A stretch of 64,000 nucleotides of DNA from Lacrimispora celerecrescens (GTDB lineage: Bacteria > Bacillota > Clostridia > Lachnospirales > Lachnospiraceae), in contig NZ_JPME01000008.1 of the NCBI RefSeq assembly GCF_000732605.1, positions 62,001 to 126,000 of the forward strand, read 5' to 3'. The notes beneath the pieces are model-generated. The model ran no database searches. It was not told where the DNA came from and was given only the letters and a program-made list of their open reading frames with translations. Positions 16,098-26,015 of this stretch are shown here, in pieces. The position numbers were made by a program, and so were the translations under genes. Numbering within the stretch: position 1 is the stretch's first letter; every line of letters starts with the position of its first letter.

Positions 16098-19000
16098 ACT
16101 TATTGTTAATTTTGGCGATATCAATCAGAGTCAGTTCTTTGGCTTTGTTTTCCATACTGGTCACTAAGGCTGCTGCCGTATCTAAAGAAGTTAAAACCGT
16201 TACACCGGTCTCAATGGCATTTCTTCGGATTACAAATCCATCCCTGCTTCTGTCCGCCCCCTGAGTCGGCGTATCAATGACCAGATCGATCTCATGGCCC
16301 AGGATTAAGTCCAGCAGGTTTGGCGATTCCTGTTCCAGCTTACGCACCATAAAAGCTTTTATTCCGTGACTGTTAAGCACCCTTGCCGTTCCTGATGTGG
16401 AAAATATCTTGTATCCCTGAGCCTGGAATCTTCTGGCGATGTCAATGACCTCCTCCTTATCGGAATCCCTTACGGTTATGATCATGTTTTTATGCCTTGG
16501 AAGCTTGATTCCTGCTCCTGCAAACGCCTTGTAAAGAGCCTCATTAAAGGTCTTTGCTATCCCTAAGCACTCTCCGGTGGACTTCATCTCCGGACCCAGG
16601 CTAACATCGGCGCCCCGAATCTTTTCAAAGGAGAATACCGGCATTTTTACAGCGATATAATCTGCTTCCGGCGAAAGTCCGGGTTCATATCCCAGCTCCC
16701 TGATGGAATGTCCGCAGATGACCTGAGTTGCTAAGGGAACGATGGGAATACCGGTCACCTTGCTGATATAAGGCACGGTACGGGAAGACCGGGGATTTAC
16801 CTCTATGACATATACATCTTCTCCGCTTACAATAAACTGAATGTTGATCATTCCCTTAACGTGCAGGGCTCTGGCAAGCCTTCTTGTATACTCCACCAGC
16901 TTTTCCTTTACTGATTCACTTATGCTCTGAGCCGGATATATGGAAATGCTGTCACCGGAATGAACGCCGGCTCTTTCTATATGCTCCATAATCCCGGGAA
17001 TCAGAATATCGTCACCGTCGCAAACCGCATCCACTTCGATTTCCTTACCTGGGATATATTTGTCTACCAAAATGGGGTGATCCTGTGCGATCTGGTTGAT
17101 GATCCCAATAAATTCGTCAATATCCTGGTCAGAGATGGCAATCTGCATGCCCTGGCCGCCCAACACATAGGAAGGCCTTACTAGCACCGGATATCCAAGC
17201 ACTCCTGCTGCCCTCTTGGCTTCTTCCGCCGTAAATACCGTCTGGCCCGCAGGTCTTGGGATCCCGCAATCCTCCAGGATCTTATCAAACAGCTCCCGGT
17301 CCTCTGCCGCATCTACATCAGACCCAGCTGTTCCCAGAATGGGTACTCCCATCTTGCTCAAAGCCTCCGTCAGCTTAATGGCTGTCTGGCCGCCGAACTG
17401 GACCACCGCCCCATCAGGCTTTTCCATGTCAACGATGCTCTCCACATCCTCCGGGGTAAGGGGTTCAAAGTACAGCTTATCTGCAATATCAAAGTCCGTA
17501 CTAACGGTCTCCGGATTGTTATTGACTATAATCGTTTCATAACCTTCCCTTCGGAAGCTCCATGTACTGTGAACCGAACAGAAGTCAAATTCAATTCCCT
17601 GTCCAATGCGGATGGGGCCGGAGCCAAGAACCAGCACCTTCTTTTTTCCTGTTGTTTTTATGGCTTCATTCTCACTTCCAAAGCAGGAATAATAATAAGG
17701 AGTTTCAGCAGCAAATTCGGCGGCACAGGTATCCACCATTTTAAATGCGGCTGTAATGCCGTTATCTTTTCTCATGCGGCTGATTTCTTCCAAAGGAATT
17801 TTAGTCAGCCTGGAAATGACTGTGTCCGGAAATTCAATCCGCTTTGCTTCTTTTAAGAGATCTAAAGTAAGAGGCCCATTTCTAAGGGCTTCTTCCATTT
17901 CCACAAGAATTGCCAGCTTATCAATAAACCACACATCTACTTTTGTAATGTCATGGATCTGTTCATAGGAAAAGCCTCTTCTTAATGCTTCGGCAATGAC
18001 CCAGATCCTTCGGTCATCAACAAGATGAAGGGTCTCGGTCAGTTCTTCGTCCGTAAGTCCTGTAAAGTCATAGGACATCAGACTGTCTACATGCTGTTCC
18101 AGTGAACGAATGGCCTTCATAAGACCGCCCTCAAAATTGGTGCAAATGCTCATGACCTCACCGGTGGCTTTCATCTGGGTCCCTAAGTTTCTCTTGGCAC
18201 TTAGGAATTTATCAAACGGAAGGCGGGGCATCTTAACGACACAGTAATCTAACATCGGCTCAAAGCTGGCGTAGGTCTTCTTTGTCACCGCATTCTTTAT
18301 CTCATCCAGGGTATAGCCCATTGCGATCTTTGCCGCAACTTTTGCAATGGGATAACCGGTTGCCTTGGAGGCCAGAGCCGAGGAACGGCTGACCCTGGGA
18401 TTTACCTCGATCACGCAATACTCAAAGCTTTCCGGGTGAAGGGCATACTGAACGTTGCAGCCTCCTGTGATTCCCAGTTCGCTGATGATCCTTAAGGCAG
18501 AAGTACGGAGCATCTGGTATTCCTTATCCCCCAAGGTCTGGGAAGGAGCCACCACAATGCTGTCACCGGTATGAACGCCTACCGGGTCGATGTTTTCCAT
18601 ATTACATACGGTGATCACGTTTCCCGCGCCGTCACGCATCACCTCGTATTCGATCTCCTTCCAGCCTGCAATGCAGCGTTCCACAAGAACCTGTCCTACG
18701 CGGGATAAACGAAGTCCATTTTCCAGGATCTCCCGGCACTGCTCCGGATTATCAGCAATTCCTCCCCCGGAACCTCCTAAAGTATAGGCGGGACGAAGCA
18801 CCACAGGATATCCGATCTTTTCAGCCACCTTTAGGCCGTCCTCCACATGTTCTACGATATCAGAGGGTGCCACCGGTTCGCCGATCTTTTCCATGGTCTC
18901 TTTAAACATCTCCCGGTCTTCCGCCTTTTTAATGGTAAGAGCCGTGGTTCCAATCAGGCGTACATGATGCTCTTTTAAAAATCCCTTATCGTCCAGTTCC

Positions 19001-19300
19001 ATGGCGAGGTTTAAGCCTGCCTGCCCGCCAAGAGTTGGTAGGACGCTGTCCGGTTTTTCTTTTAAGATGAGCTGTTCCACCACCTCTACGGTCAAGGGTT
19101 CAATGTAAACCTTATCTGCAATATCCTTATCCGTCATGATGGTCGCCGGGTTGGAGTTTAACAGGACCACTTCGATCCCCTCTTCTTTCAGGGAACGGCA
19201 GGCCTGGGTTCCGGCGTAATCAAATTCTGCTGCCTGGCCGATGATAATAGGGCCGGAGCCAAGAACGAGCACTTTTTTTAATATCCTGATTCTTCGGCAT
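16096..19300 (-). CDS. carB: Carbamoyl-phosphate synthase large subunit, frame broken near the start
   Basis: Synthesises carbamoyl phosphate from bicarbonate, ammonia and 2 ATP for arginine and pyrimidine synthesis. Both ATP-grasp halves are present: VLVLGSGPIIIGQAAEFDYA and, repeated, VLVLGSGPIRIGQGIEFDFC. The MGS-like allosteric domain is at the C-terminus. The natural start is the ATG at 19300 (MPKNQDIKK), sharing one base with the carA stop. After nine codons a run of seven A (plus-strand T at 19273-19279) shifts the frame; six A would join MPKNQDIKK to VLVLGSGP. As given, only a GTG at 19272 without its own ribosome-binding site could start the main frame. The corrected length is about 1067 residues. 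Confidence 0.93.
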
Positions 19301-20373
19301 TATTTTCCCACCTCCATCATTTTTATAAACCGGTCAAATAAGTAGCTGGAATCCTGGGGACCCGGACAGGCCTCCGGGTGGTACTGCACGGTAAATATGT
19401 TTTTGTTCGTATATTTTAGTCCCTCATTGGTCCCGTCATTGACATTGATAAAGGCCGGTACCGCCACTGCCGGATTGATGGTATCCACATCAACCACGTA
19501 TCCGTGATTCTGAGAGGAGATATAAACCCGTCCGGTTTCTAAATCCTTTACTGGGTGATTGCCGCCCCTATGGCCGTATTTTAGCTTATGGGTATCCGCT
19601 CCTGTTGCAAGGGCCATGAGCTGGTGTCCCAGACAGATGGCAAAAATCGGCACATCGGATTGGTATAGTTTCTTTATCTCTTCAATGATTTCCACACATT
19701 CTTTGGGATCACCAGGCCCATTGGACAGCATGATTCCGTCAGGACAGTCAGAGAGGATTTCCTCTGCTTTTGTCGATGCAGGGTAAACCGTCACCTCACA
19801 ACCTCTCTCCTGTAAGGAGCGGGCAATATTCTTCTTAGCTCCAAGGTCTAAAAGAGCCACCTTTTTCCCGCCGCCGGGAAGAACATATTTCTCCCTGCAG
19901 GTAGCCTTCTCCACCACACCAGTCACAGAGTATGTTTTCATACGCAAAATGACTTCGTCAAGATCAAAACTATCATTTGTAGTGATCATGCCGTTCATGG
20001 TTCCTTTTTCTCTTAGAATTTTTGTTAGGGCTCTTGTATCGATACCACTGATACCTGGAATGTTGTGTTCATTTAAGAAATGCTGAAGGGTATCCCCGCT
20101 TCTAAAATTGCTGGGAATTCTAGATAATTCTCTGACAATGTAGCCATCCGGCCAAGGTTTTAATGATTCCATATCTTCATGACAAATACCGTAATTACCA
20201 ATCAGGGGGTAAGTCATCACAACCGCTTGCCCCGCATAGGAGGGGTCGGTTAGGACTTCCAAATAACCTGTCATGGAAGTATTGAAAACGATCTCACTGA
20301 TCACTTCCCGGGTTGAACCAATGCTCGATCCTGTAAACACAGTACCGTCTTCCAGTATTAAAAAAGCTTTCAT
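19300..20373 (-). CDS. carA: Carbamoyl-phosphate synthase small subunit (glutaminase)
   Basis: About 357 residues. It hydrolyses glutamine and channels ammonia to CarB. The N-terminal domain starts MKAFLILEDGTVFTGSSIG. The class I amidotransferase domain has the nucleophile in FAICLGHQLMALATG and the His-Glu pair in VQYHPEACPGP. The ATG at 20373 is preferred over a TTG two codons upstream; GGACAGGAC is the likely ribosome-binding site. carA and carB overlap by one base and form one operon. Confidence 0.95.
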   Translation of the reverse strand: MKAFLILEDGTVFTGSSIGSTREVISEIVFNTSMTGYLEVLTDPSYAGQAVVMTYPLIGNYGICHEDMESLKPWPDGYIVRELSRIPSNFRSGDTLQHFLNEHNIPGISGIDTRALTKILREKGTMNGMITTNDSFDLDEVILRMKTYSVTGVVEKATCREKYVLPGGGKKVALLDLGAKKNIARSLQERGCEVTVYPASTKAEEILSDCPDGIMLSNGPGDPKECVEIIEEIKKLYQSDVPIFAICLGHQLMALATGADTHKLKYGHRGGNHPVKDLETGRVYISSQNHGYVVDVDTINPAVAVPAFINVNDGTNEGLKYTNKNIFTVQYHPEACPGPQDSSYLFDRFIKMMEVGK

Positions 20374-20630
20374 ACGCAAGTCCTGTCCTTTCTTTGATAT
20401 TGCTCATTGCATGTCTGAGCATGAATGCCCAAATTGAATAGATTATACATGATGCCGCGACATTTTTCAACTGTTTTCTTCTTATAAATTATACTTACTT
20501 TTTCTTATAAATACTGCATAATATAATATTTCATCAAATTATCATGCATAATAATGCAAATCCCCTTGTTATTCTTTCAAAAGTATAGTTTCGGTACAAT
20601 TCGCACAGACTAAGGCTGAGGTGATAAAAT

Positions 20631-20828
20631 ATGATTGATAACAGCGAACTGCCCATTGGCTTTACCATGGAGTTAGCGCAGCACTCGGATATTCTGACGC
20701 GGTTTGCCGGCCTCTCAGAAAAAGAGAGAGACAGGATCGTTGACGGAGCCAGAAACGTGGATAGCCGGGATGAAATGCGAAACTATGTGGAGTCCATGTT
20801 TCAAGAAACAAAATCATCCTTTTTTTAA
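20631..20828 (+). CDS. Small conserved-type protein of unknown function
   Basis: 65 residues: IDNSELPIGFTMELAQ, then LTRFAGLSEKERDRIVDGAR and NYVESMFQE. It is charged, helical, soluble and without cysteines or signal peptide. The start has GAGGTGA seven bases upstream and a strong terminator follows, so it appears to be a real single-gene unit. The middle part looks like a small helix-turn-helix-free bundle. I do not recognise a family. It is divergent from carA. Confidence 0.7.
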   Translation: MIDNSELPIGFTMELAQHSDILTRFAGLSEKERDRIVDGARNVDSRDEMRNYVESMFQETKSSFF

Positions 20829-20829
20829 A

Positions 20830-20876
20830 AGCTTCCCGCAGGATTAAAATTTATCTTTAACCTGCGGGAGCTTTTG
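20830..20876 (+). terminator. Rho-independent terminator
   Basis: Stem GCTTCCCGCAGG / CCTGCGGGAGC with one bulged base and a loop of about 18 bases, followed by TTTT. It closes the small gene that ends at 20828. Confidence 0.85.
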
Positions 20877-20891
20877 TAATTATTCCTTTTA

Positions 20892-20930
20892 CCCCTTAAT
20901 ATATTTAATAATAATCAATCCATTAAGGGG
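20892..20930 (+). promoter_or_regulatory. Inverted repeat that includes the Shine-Dalgarno of the SleC-like gene
   Basis: CCCCTTAAT at 20892-20900 is a perfect complement of ATTAAGGGG at 20922-20930. The second arm contains the AAGGGG ribosome-binding site, six bases before the ATG. Pairing would hide it, suggesting possible control of translation. Nine base pairs around a 21-base loop is modest stability. Confidence 0.4.
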
Positions 20931-20936
20931 CATTCT

Positions 20937-22226
20937 ATGAAAAAATACATAACTGCCGTGGCCCAGGAAACAAATGCTTCCGGCGAACAGGAAGCCGCAT
21001 ATACCGGTATTCTTCAGGTAAACGTCGTTTCCCAGGAAAACAACTTTCCCGTCCGGGATGCAGAGGTTTCCATTGCCTACAAAGGAGATCCTGAAAGTAC
21101 CGTGGAACAGCTTACCACCGATTCTTCCGGCCAGACGGAACAGGTCAGTCTAGCTGCTCCTCCCCTTGACTTAAGCTTATCACCTGGCCTTATACAACCT
21201 TACTCGGAATACACCGTTAACATCCGGGCCCAGGGATTTGAGCCCGTCGTCATCTCCGGCACGGAAATCCTTCCGGACACCACAGCCATACAGCCGGTAC
21301 GCATGGTTCCGATCCAGCAAGAAATATCTCCGGACGTCCCCATTGTTATTCCGGACCACACCCTATATGGGGAGTATCCCCCAAAAATTGCGGAAGATGA
21401 AGTAAAAACAGTGGCAGAAACCGGAGAAATCGTTTTAAGCCGGGTGGTAATCCCCCAGACTATCGTAGTCCACGACGGAGTCCCTACCGATCCAACGGCT
21501 ACCAATTATTACGTTCCATACCTTGATTATATTAAAAACGTAGCATCCAGCGAAATTTACGCCACATGGCCCAAGGCCACTATAACCGCTAATGTCCTTG
21601 CTATCATGAGTTTTACTTTAAACCGGGTTTATACAGAATGGTATAGAAACAAAGGATATGATTTCACCATTACATCTTCCACAGCCTTTGACCATAAATG
21701 GATCTATGGACGAAACATTTATGAAAGCATTTCCCAGGTCGTCGATGAAATCTTTAATAGTTACTTATCACGCCCCGGCATCAGGCAGCCCATACTTACT
21801 CAGTACTGTGACGGCAACAGGGTCCAATGTCCTAACTGGATGACTCAGTGGGGAAGTTTAACCCTTGGAGAACAAGGCTACTCCGCTATTGAAATACTGC
21901 GGCACTTTTATGGAAGCAATATGTATATCAACACCGCCGAGCAGGTATCCGGAATCCCCTCCTCATTCCCCGGTTACAACTTAACCATCGGTGCCAGCGG
22001 AGATAAGGTTCGCCAGGTCCAGGAGCAGCTTGATACAATCGCTGGCGTCTATACTGCGATTCCACGTATCACGGCCGACGGAATCTATGGTCAGGCAACC
22101 GCAAACGCCGTCCGGCAGTTCCAGTCCATCTTCGGCCTCCCGGTAACCGGTATCATTGATTTTGCCACATGGTACAGGATTTCCCACATTTATGTAGGGA
22201 TTACTCGAATCGCAGAATACTCTTAA
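20937..22226 (+). CDS. sleC: SleC-like spore cortex-lytic enzyme with peptidoglycan-binding domain
   Basis: 429 residues. The overall layout matches clostridial SleC, the zymogen lytic transglycosylase that degrades spore cortex during germination. It has a beta-sandwich N-terminal pro-region (TGILQVNVVSQENNFPVRDAE), a central region with PYLDYIKNVASSEIYATWP, ANVLAIMSFTLNRVYTEWYR and TQYCDGNRVQCPNWMTQWGS, and a C-terminal peptidoglycan-binding repeat (about 350-420: GASGDKVRQVQEQL, ADGIYGQATANAVRQFQ). There is no standard signal peptide, as in SleC. Related paralogues without a germination role exist in Lachnospiraceae. The Csp proteases that activate SleC are not in the window. Confidence 0.75.
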   Translation: MKKYITAVAQETNASGEQEAAYTGILQVNVVSQENNFPVRDAEVSIAYKGDPESTVEQLTTDSSGQTEQVSLAAPPLDLSLSPGLIQPYSEYTVNIRAQGFEPVVISGTEILPDTTAIQPVRMVPIQQEISPDVPIVIPDHTLYGEYPPKIAEDEVKTVAETGEIVLSRVVIPQTIVVHDGVPTDPTATNYYVPYLDYIKNVASSEIYATWPKATITANVLAIMSFTLNRVYTEWYRNKGYDFTITSSTAFDHKWIYGRNIYESISQVVDEIFNSYLSRPGIRQPILTQYCDGNRVQCPNWMTQWGSLTLGEQGYSAIEILRHFYGSNMYINTAEQVSGIPSSFPGYNLTIGASGDKVRQVQEQLDTIAGVYTAIPRITADGIYGQATANAVRQFQSIFGLPVTGIIDFATWYRISHIYVGITRIAEYS

Positions 22227-22282
22227 AAAACCAGTTCATAAAGCCCTAAGATATATTCGCATTTTTATCAGGCAAGCATATA

Positions 22283-22310
22283 AAAAAGGAGGAACCCATT
22301 CCTCCTTTTT
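22283..22310. terminator. Bidirectional terminator
   Basis: AAAAAGGAGGAA / TTCCTCCTTTTT hairpin with A and T runs on both sides, between the convergent SleC-like and DUF368 genes. Confidence 0.85.
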
Positions 22311-22319
22311 CTATGTTCT

Positions 22320-23222
22320 CTATCCTTCTCCCCCAAGCAGCTCAGCTGCCACATATCCCAGCAAAGCAAGTGCAATTCCTCCAAGCAGCTCATATAGCTT
22401 CACCATTTCCCACGGCATATCCCATAAGATGACAAAAGGAGAGGAAAACACCAGGCCTATGATAACCCGGTACATCTGTCGTTTATGGCGGGTCAGAAGA
22501 CGTTCCACCACTTTTGCAAACAGAAAAACGCCTATCAAAAGACCTGCCGCATAAGGCACCAGCACCGTTCCATTGAACAAAAGGCTTTGGAAATCAAAGG
22601 AAGAGAGAGCTCTTATGCAAGCATTGTTTGTTTGCAATATGGGTTCATAAAAACCCAGCATCATCATAATCATGGACCCGCTCACTCCAGGAACCACCAT
22701 GGTGGCCGCAGCTACCAGGCCCACCAGAAACAGCGTAAATACCCAGAACTTTTCGGAAGAAAGATACGCCGCGCCGGAAGCCATATTCATTCCCTCTCCG
22801 CTGCTGCCGGAAGTAATATTTGTTTCAGCAATAAAGGTAATGAGAATTACCACGCCGCAGGTAAGGGCAGCCGTTAGAATTCCCTTCTTTCTGTCTTCCC
22901 GGTCTTTTGAAAATGACTTTTGAAACAAGGCAGGGAGCCCGCCTCCAATCAATCCTAAAAATGCCATTTTGGTCTGGAGCGGATATGTATGGAAAAGATA
23001 TTCAAATGCGAGAGACAGAAAAACAATACCGGCCATTGCCCCCACCCCATAGGGAAGGAGTATCCGCAGGCTTTTTAAAGGCTCCCGAAACAGCTGCGTT
23101 ACCGCATGAATAATCTTATCATACACTCCCATGGTAATGGCTAACATTCCCCCGCTGATGCCGGGAAGTATGTTCGCCACACCAATGATAACACCCTTTA
23201 GAAGTTCACTGATATACTCCAA
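22320..23222 (-). CDS. DUF368 family membrane protein
   Basis: 300 residues, about eight or nine transmembrane spans. The DUF368 hallmark is the N-terminal GVIIGVANILPGISGGMLAITMGVYD, repeated inside as AATMVVPGVSGSMIMMMLGFYE; two such GxSG half-repeats suggest an internal duplication as in transporters. Translation starts at a TTG (23222), six bases after AGGAGG. Members of this family have been linked to undecaprenyl-phosphate or polyprenyl-phosphate flipping, so a cell-envelope role is plausible but inferred. Confidence 0.85.
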   Translation of the reverse strand: MEYISELLKGVIIGVANILPGISGGMLAITMGVYDKIIHAVTQLFREPLKSLRILLPYGVGAMAGIVFLSLAFEYLFHTYPLQTKMAFLGLIGGGLPALFQKSFSKDREDRKKGILTAALTCGVVILITFIAETNITSGSSGEGMNMASGAAYLSSEKFWVFTLFLVGLVAAATMVVPGVSGSMIMMMLGFYEPILQTNNACIRALSSFDFQSLLFNGTVLVPYAAGLLIGVFLFAKVVERLLTRHKRQMYRVIIGLVFSSPFVILWDMPWEMVKLYELLGGIALALLGYVAAELLGGEG

Positions 23223-23301
23223 GCAATTCCTCCTGAATTTTATATATATGGTATATCCTATGCCTTTTTAACTGCTTCTAATACATTTTTCCCTTGTCAA
23301 A

Positions 23302-23325
23302 AGCCGCTGGGGCGCGGCTCTTTTT
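23302..23325. terminator. Terminator after the amidase gene
   Basis: Stem AGCCGC / GCGGCT with a six-base loop, T5 on the plus side and TTTT on the minus side. It lies just downstream of the minus-strand amidase stop. Confidence 0.75.
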
Positions 23326-23351
23326 AAAAGCCTGCGTCCCGGCGGCCAATT

Positions 23352-24134
23352 TCAAAATACAGCCGGTCTCTTGACCATGAACGTATTATACCCGCTGCGC
23401 CTGAGAGCATGCTCCATGCGTACCGCATTGTCAATATTGCGGAATGCTCCCACACGAACCTTATAAAGTCCATCTTCATAAACAACAAATGCCGGGAACC
23501 CCTGGGCCTTTAAACTATTCACTTGATCTTCGGCCAGGGTGTGAACCCGGAATGCTCCTGTCTGCACCTGATAATATTCGGCGGGTGTGGATACCTGTTC
23601 TTTTATAGAATTCAGAGTGCCCTCTGCAATCCCCTGGGCAATCAACTGAAAATTCTGATCAAACAGATTATTATCTTCTTCGTTATCAATAAATCCTGCT
23701 TCCACCAGAACCGATGGCAGCTTTGTCCGCCTGAGAACTACTAACCCCGGACGTTCCACTGTACCTAAGTTGGCTAATCCCGTCTTATTTAAGGATTCAC
23801 CTATGTTTTTGGCCAGCGCGCCCGTCACCCCTTTATCTTCAAATACAAGAACCTCTATTCCGGAACCGGTACCTGGAACCGGCATGGCATTTCGGTGAAT
23901 GGAAACAAGAAAATCTGCTTCCGCATCGTTGGCCATCACGGCCTTCTCAAGGGGCGTATTGTAGGTATCGTCAGTTCTCGTATACCTGACATCCATTCCG
24001 TTGTCTGCAAGAATTCTTCCTACAGCCATCGCAAGCCTTAAGTTATCATCCTTTTCCTGCCGTCCGTCATAGGTCGCACCTGGGTCTGTGCCGCCGTGAC
24101 CGGCATCTATTACTACGATCATTCTCTCAGCCAA
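23352..24134 (-). CDS. N-acetylmuramoyl-L-alanine amidase with SPOR domain (CwlC-like)
   Basis: About 260 residues. An Amidase_3 zinc domain comes first (MIVVIDAGHGGTDPGA, with later zinc/active-site residues in FLVSIHRNAMP and VLVEAGFIDNEED). A SPOR peptidoglycan-binding domain ends the protein (YYQVQTGAFRVHTLAEDQ, GLYKVRVGAFRNIDNAV). No signal peptide is visible. This layout equals Bacillus CwlC, which lyses the mother-cell wall late in sporulation; that role is inferred. The TTG at 24134 lies eight bases after GGGAG and is the likeliest start; an ATG at 24122 and a GTG at 24152 are alternatives. Confidence 0.88.
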   Translation of the reverse strand: MAERMIVVIDAGHGGTDPGATYDGRQEKDDNLRLAMAVGRILADNGMDVRYTRTDDTYNTPLEKAVMANDAEADFLVSIHRNAMPVPGTGSGIEVLVFEDKGVTGALAKNIGESLNKTGLANLGTVERPGLVVLRRTKLPSVLVEAGFIDNEEDNNLFDQNFQLIAQGIAEGTLNSIKEQVSTPAEYYQVQTGAFRVHTLAEDQVNSLKAQGFPAFVVYEDGLYKVRVGAFRNIDNAVRMEHALRRSGYNTFMVKRPAVF

Positions 24135-24213
24135 AAGAAAAACTCCCTTCACTACTTCTATTATATAAAGTATGTAAGGGCAGCCTTCTGGGTACCATTT
24201 TTTCGTACCACAT

Positions 24214-24669
24214 TTATTCTTTTTCTCCTATTTCCGCCATTACATCCATATCTCTTGGACCTACCGGAGTAGAGAATACAATCTGAGTGCTGGTCTTTCC
24301 ATATTTTTGAAGCTGCCCGATAAAAAGATCCAGCTCCATGGTGCTTGGAAAGGCTACTTTAACAAGCATGGAGTATTCTCCTGTGACGCAGTTGCACTCC
24401 AGCACATTGGGAATGGACTCCATGTCTTCATAAAACCGGATTTTATCCGCCGAGGAAACATCAAGACTTACAAATGCGGTGATGTGATATCCCAGCTTCC
24501 TTGAATCCACCGCCGCATGATATCCGGTGATGATTTTTTCCCGTTCCAGCTTTTCAATTCTGGCGGAAACTGCTGGAGAAGACAGATAGGCGGTTTCCGC
24601 TATATTCTTTAGGGATGCCCGGGCATTGTTCTGCAGTTCTTTCACTATTTTTTTATCGATGTCGTCCAT
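24214..24669 (-). CDS. Lrp/AsnC family transcriptional regulator
   Basis: 151 residues. The N-terminal helix-turn-helix reads MDDIDKKIVKELQNNARASLKNIAETAYLSSPAVSARIEKLE, followed by a RAM/AsnC-D ligand-binding domain (ITGYHAAVDSRKLGYHITAFV and LECNCVTGEYSMLVKVAF). It lies 94 bases downstream of dapL on the same strand, so control of lysine/diaminopimelate genes is plausible, though Lrp proteins often act globally. Good AGGAGG ribosome-binding site. Confidence 0.9.
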   Translation of the reverse strand: MDDIDKKIVKELQNNARASLKNIAETAYLSSPAVSARIEKLEREKIITGYHAAVDSRKLGYHITAFVSLDVSSADKIRFYEDMESIPNVLECNCVTGEYSMLVKVAFPSTMELDLFIGQLQKYGKTSTQIVFSTPVGPRDMDVMAEIGEKE

Positions 24670-24762
24670 TATTTCCTCCTAAAAAGAAGAAAAGCGCCAG
24701 CACCACCAGGGTACTGAACGCTCTTGTTCTTAAAATTATCATAATCAATCATTAAAAACTTG

Positions 24763-25998
24763 TCAATGTTTATTTTTAAGGGATGGCATTTCTTTCATCC
24801 GCTCAATGGCTTCTATGGTATTCTCATAGGTTCCAAATGCGGTCAGACGGAAATATCCTTCGCCGCTTGGTCCGAACCCGCTTCCAGGAGTTCCCACCAC
24901 ACCGGCTTCCTCTAGAAGCCGGTCAAAAAATTCCCAGGAGGTCATTCCCGCCGGTACCTTTAACCAGATGTACGGGGCATTGACACCACCATAAACTTCA
25001 CATCCGGCTTCCGTTAATCCCGTGTAAATGACTTTCGCATTTCTCATGTAATAAGCCACCTGTTCCTTTAACTGGGCTTTTCCTTCGGCTGAATAGACCG
25101 CTGCCCCCGCCTTCTGAACGATGTAAGGGGCTCCATTAAATTTTGTTCCATGGCGTCTGGCCCACAGAGAATGAAGGGAGACCCCTCCCCGTTTTAAAGC
25201 TTTGGGAATGACGGTAAATCCCAGGCGGATTCCGGTAAAGCCGGCATTTTTGGAAAAGGAACGGAATTCAATGGCACAGGTTTTTGCGCCTTCAATCTCA
25301 TAGATGGAATGTGGTACATCATCTTGAGCGATATAGGCTTCATAGGCTGCATCATAAAGGATCACCGCACCGCATTCATTGGCATAATCCACCCAGACCT
25401 TTAACTGGTCTCTTGTCAGGGTCGTACCGGTAGGATTGCCCGGAACGCATAAGTAAATGAGATCCGGTATCTCTTTAGGCAGCTCAGGTACAAAATGATT
25501 TTCAGCCGTACAGGGCATATAAATCACATTGCTCCACTTTCCGGCCTCTTCCTCATATTCCCCGGTTCTTCCCGCCATGGCATTGGAATCCACATAAACC
25601 GGATATACCGGGTCACAGACTGCGATTTTACAGCTTTCATCAAAGATTTCCTGGATATTTCCACAATCGCTCTTAGCTCCGTCCGAGACAAAGATCTCAT
25701 CAGGGGATATCTCACAGCCTCTGGCCATGTAATCTTCCTTTGCAATGGTTTCCCTTAAAAATCCATACCCCAGATCCGGCGCATAACCGTGAAAAGTTTC
25801 CTTATGTCCCATCTCATCCACTGCTTCATGAAGAGCTTTAATAATAGCAGGCGCAATGGGTTGCGTCACATCTCCGATCCCCAGCCGGATGATCTTCTTA
25901 CCCGGATTTTCCTCGGTAAAAGCATTTACCTTTTTTGCAATGGTGGAAAAAAGATAGCTTCCCGGTAACTTCAAGTAATTTTCATTAATTTTTACCAT
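24763..25998 (-). CDS. dapL: LL-diaminopimelate aminotransferase
   Basis: 411 residues, PLP-dependent class I/II aminotransferase that converts tetrahydrodipicolinate directly to LL-diaminopimelate. The N-terminus [22 protein letters not shown] is typical of Dap[15 protein letters not shown], the PLP lysine in [20 protein letters not shown], and [11 protein letters not shown] are visible. It lies 17 bases downstream of dapF, giving a compact dapF-dapL unit that supplies meso-diaminopimelate for peptidoglycan and lysine. AGGAGG precedes the ATG at 25998. Confidence 0.95.
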   Translation of the reverse strand: MVKINENYLKLPGSYLFSTIAKKVNAFTEENPGKKIIRLGIGDVTQPIAPAIIKALHEAVDEMGHKETFHGYAPDLGYGFLRETIAKEDYMARGCEISPDEIFVSDGAKSDCGNIQEIFDESCKIAVCDPVYPVYVDSNAMAGRTGEYEEEAGKWSNVIYMPCTAENHFVPELPKEIPDLIYLCVPGNPTGTTLTRDQLKVWVDYANECGAVILYDAAYEAYIAQDDVPHSIYEIEGAKTCAIEFRSFSKNAGFTGIRLGFTVIPKALKRGGVSLHSLWARRHGTKFNGAPYIVQKAGAAVYSAEGKAQLKEQVAYYMRNAKVIYTGLTEAGCEVYGGVNAPYIWLKVPAGMTSWEFFDRLLEEAGVVGTPGSGFGPSGEGYFRLTAFGTYENTIEAIERMKEMPSLKNKH

Positions 25999-26015
25999 TG
26001 GTTCCTCCTGTTAGC

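Noticed and set aside
20530-20560. Possible ARG-box-like sequence GCATAATAATGC upstream of carA
   Set aside because: AT-rich and palindromic by composition; a single weak match without a second box. Not listed as a feature.
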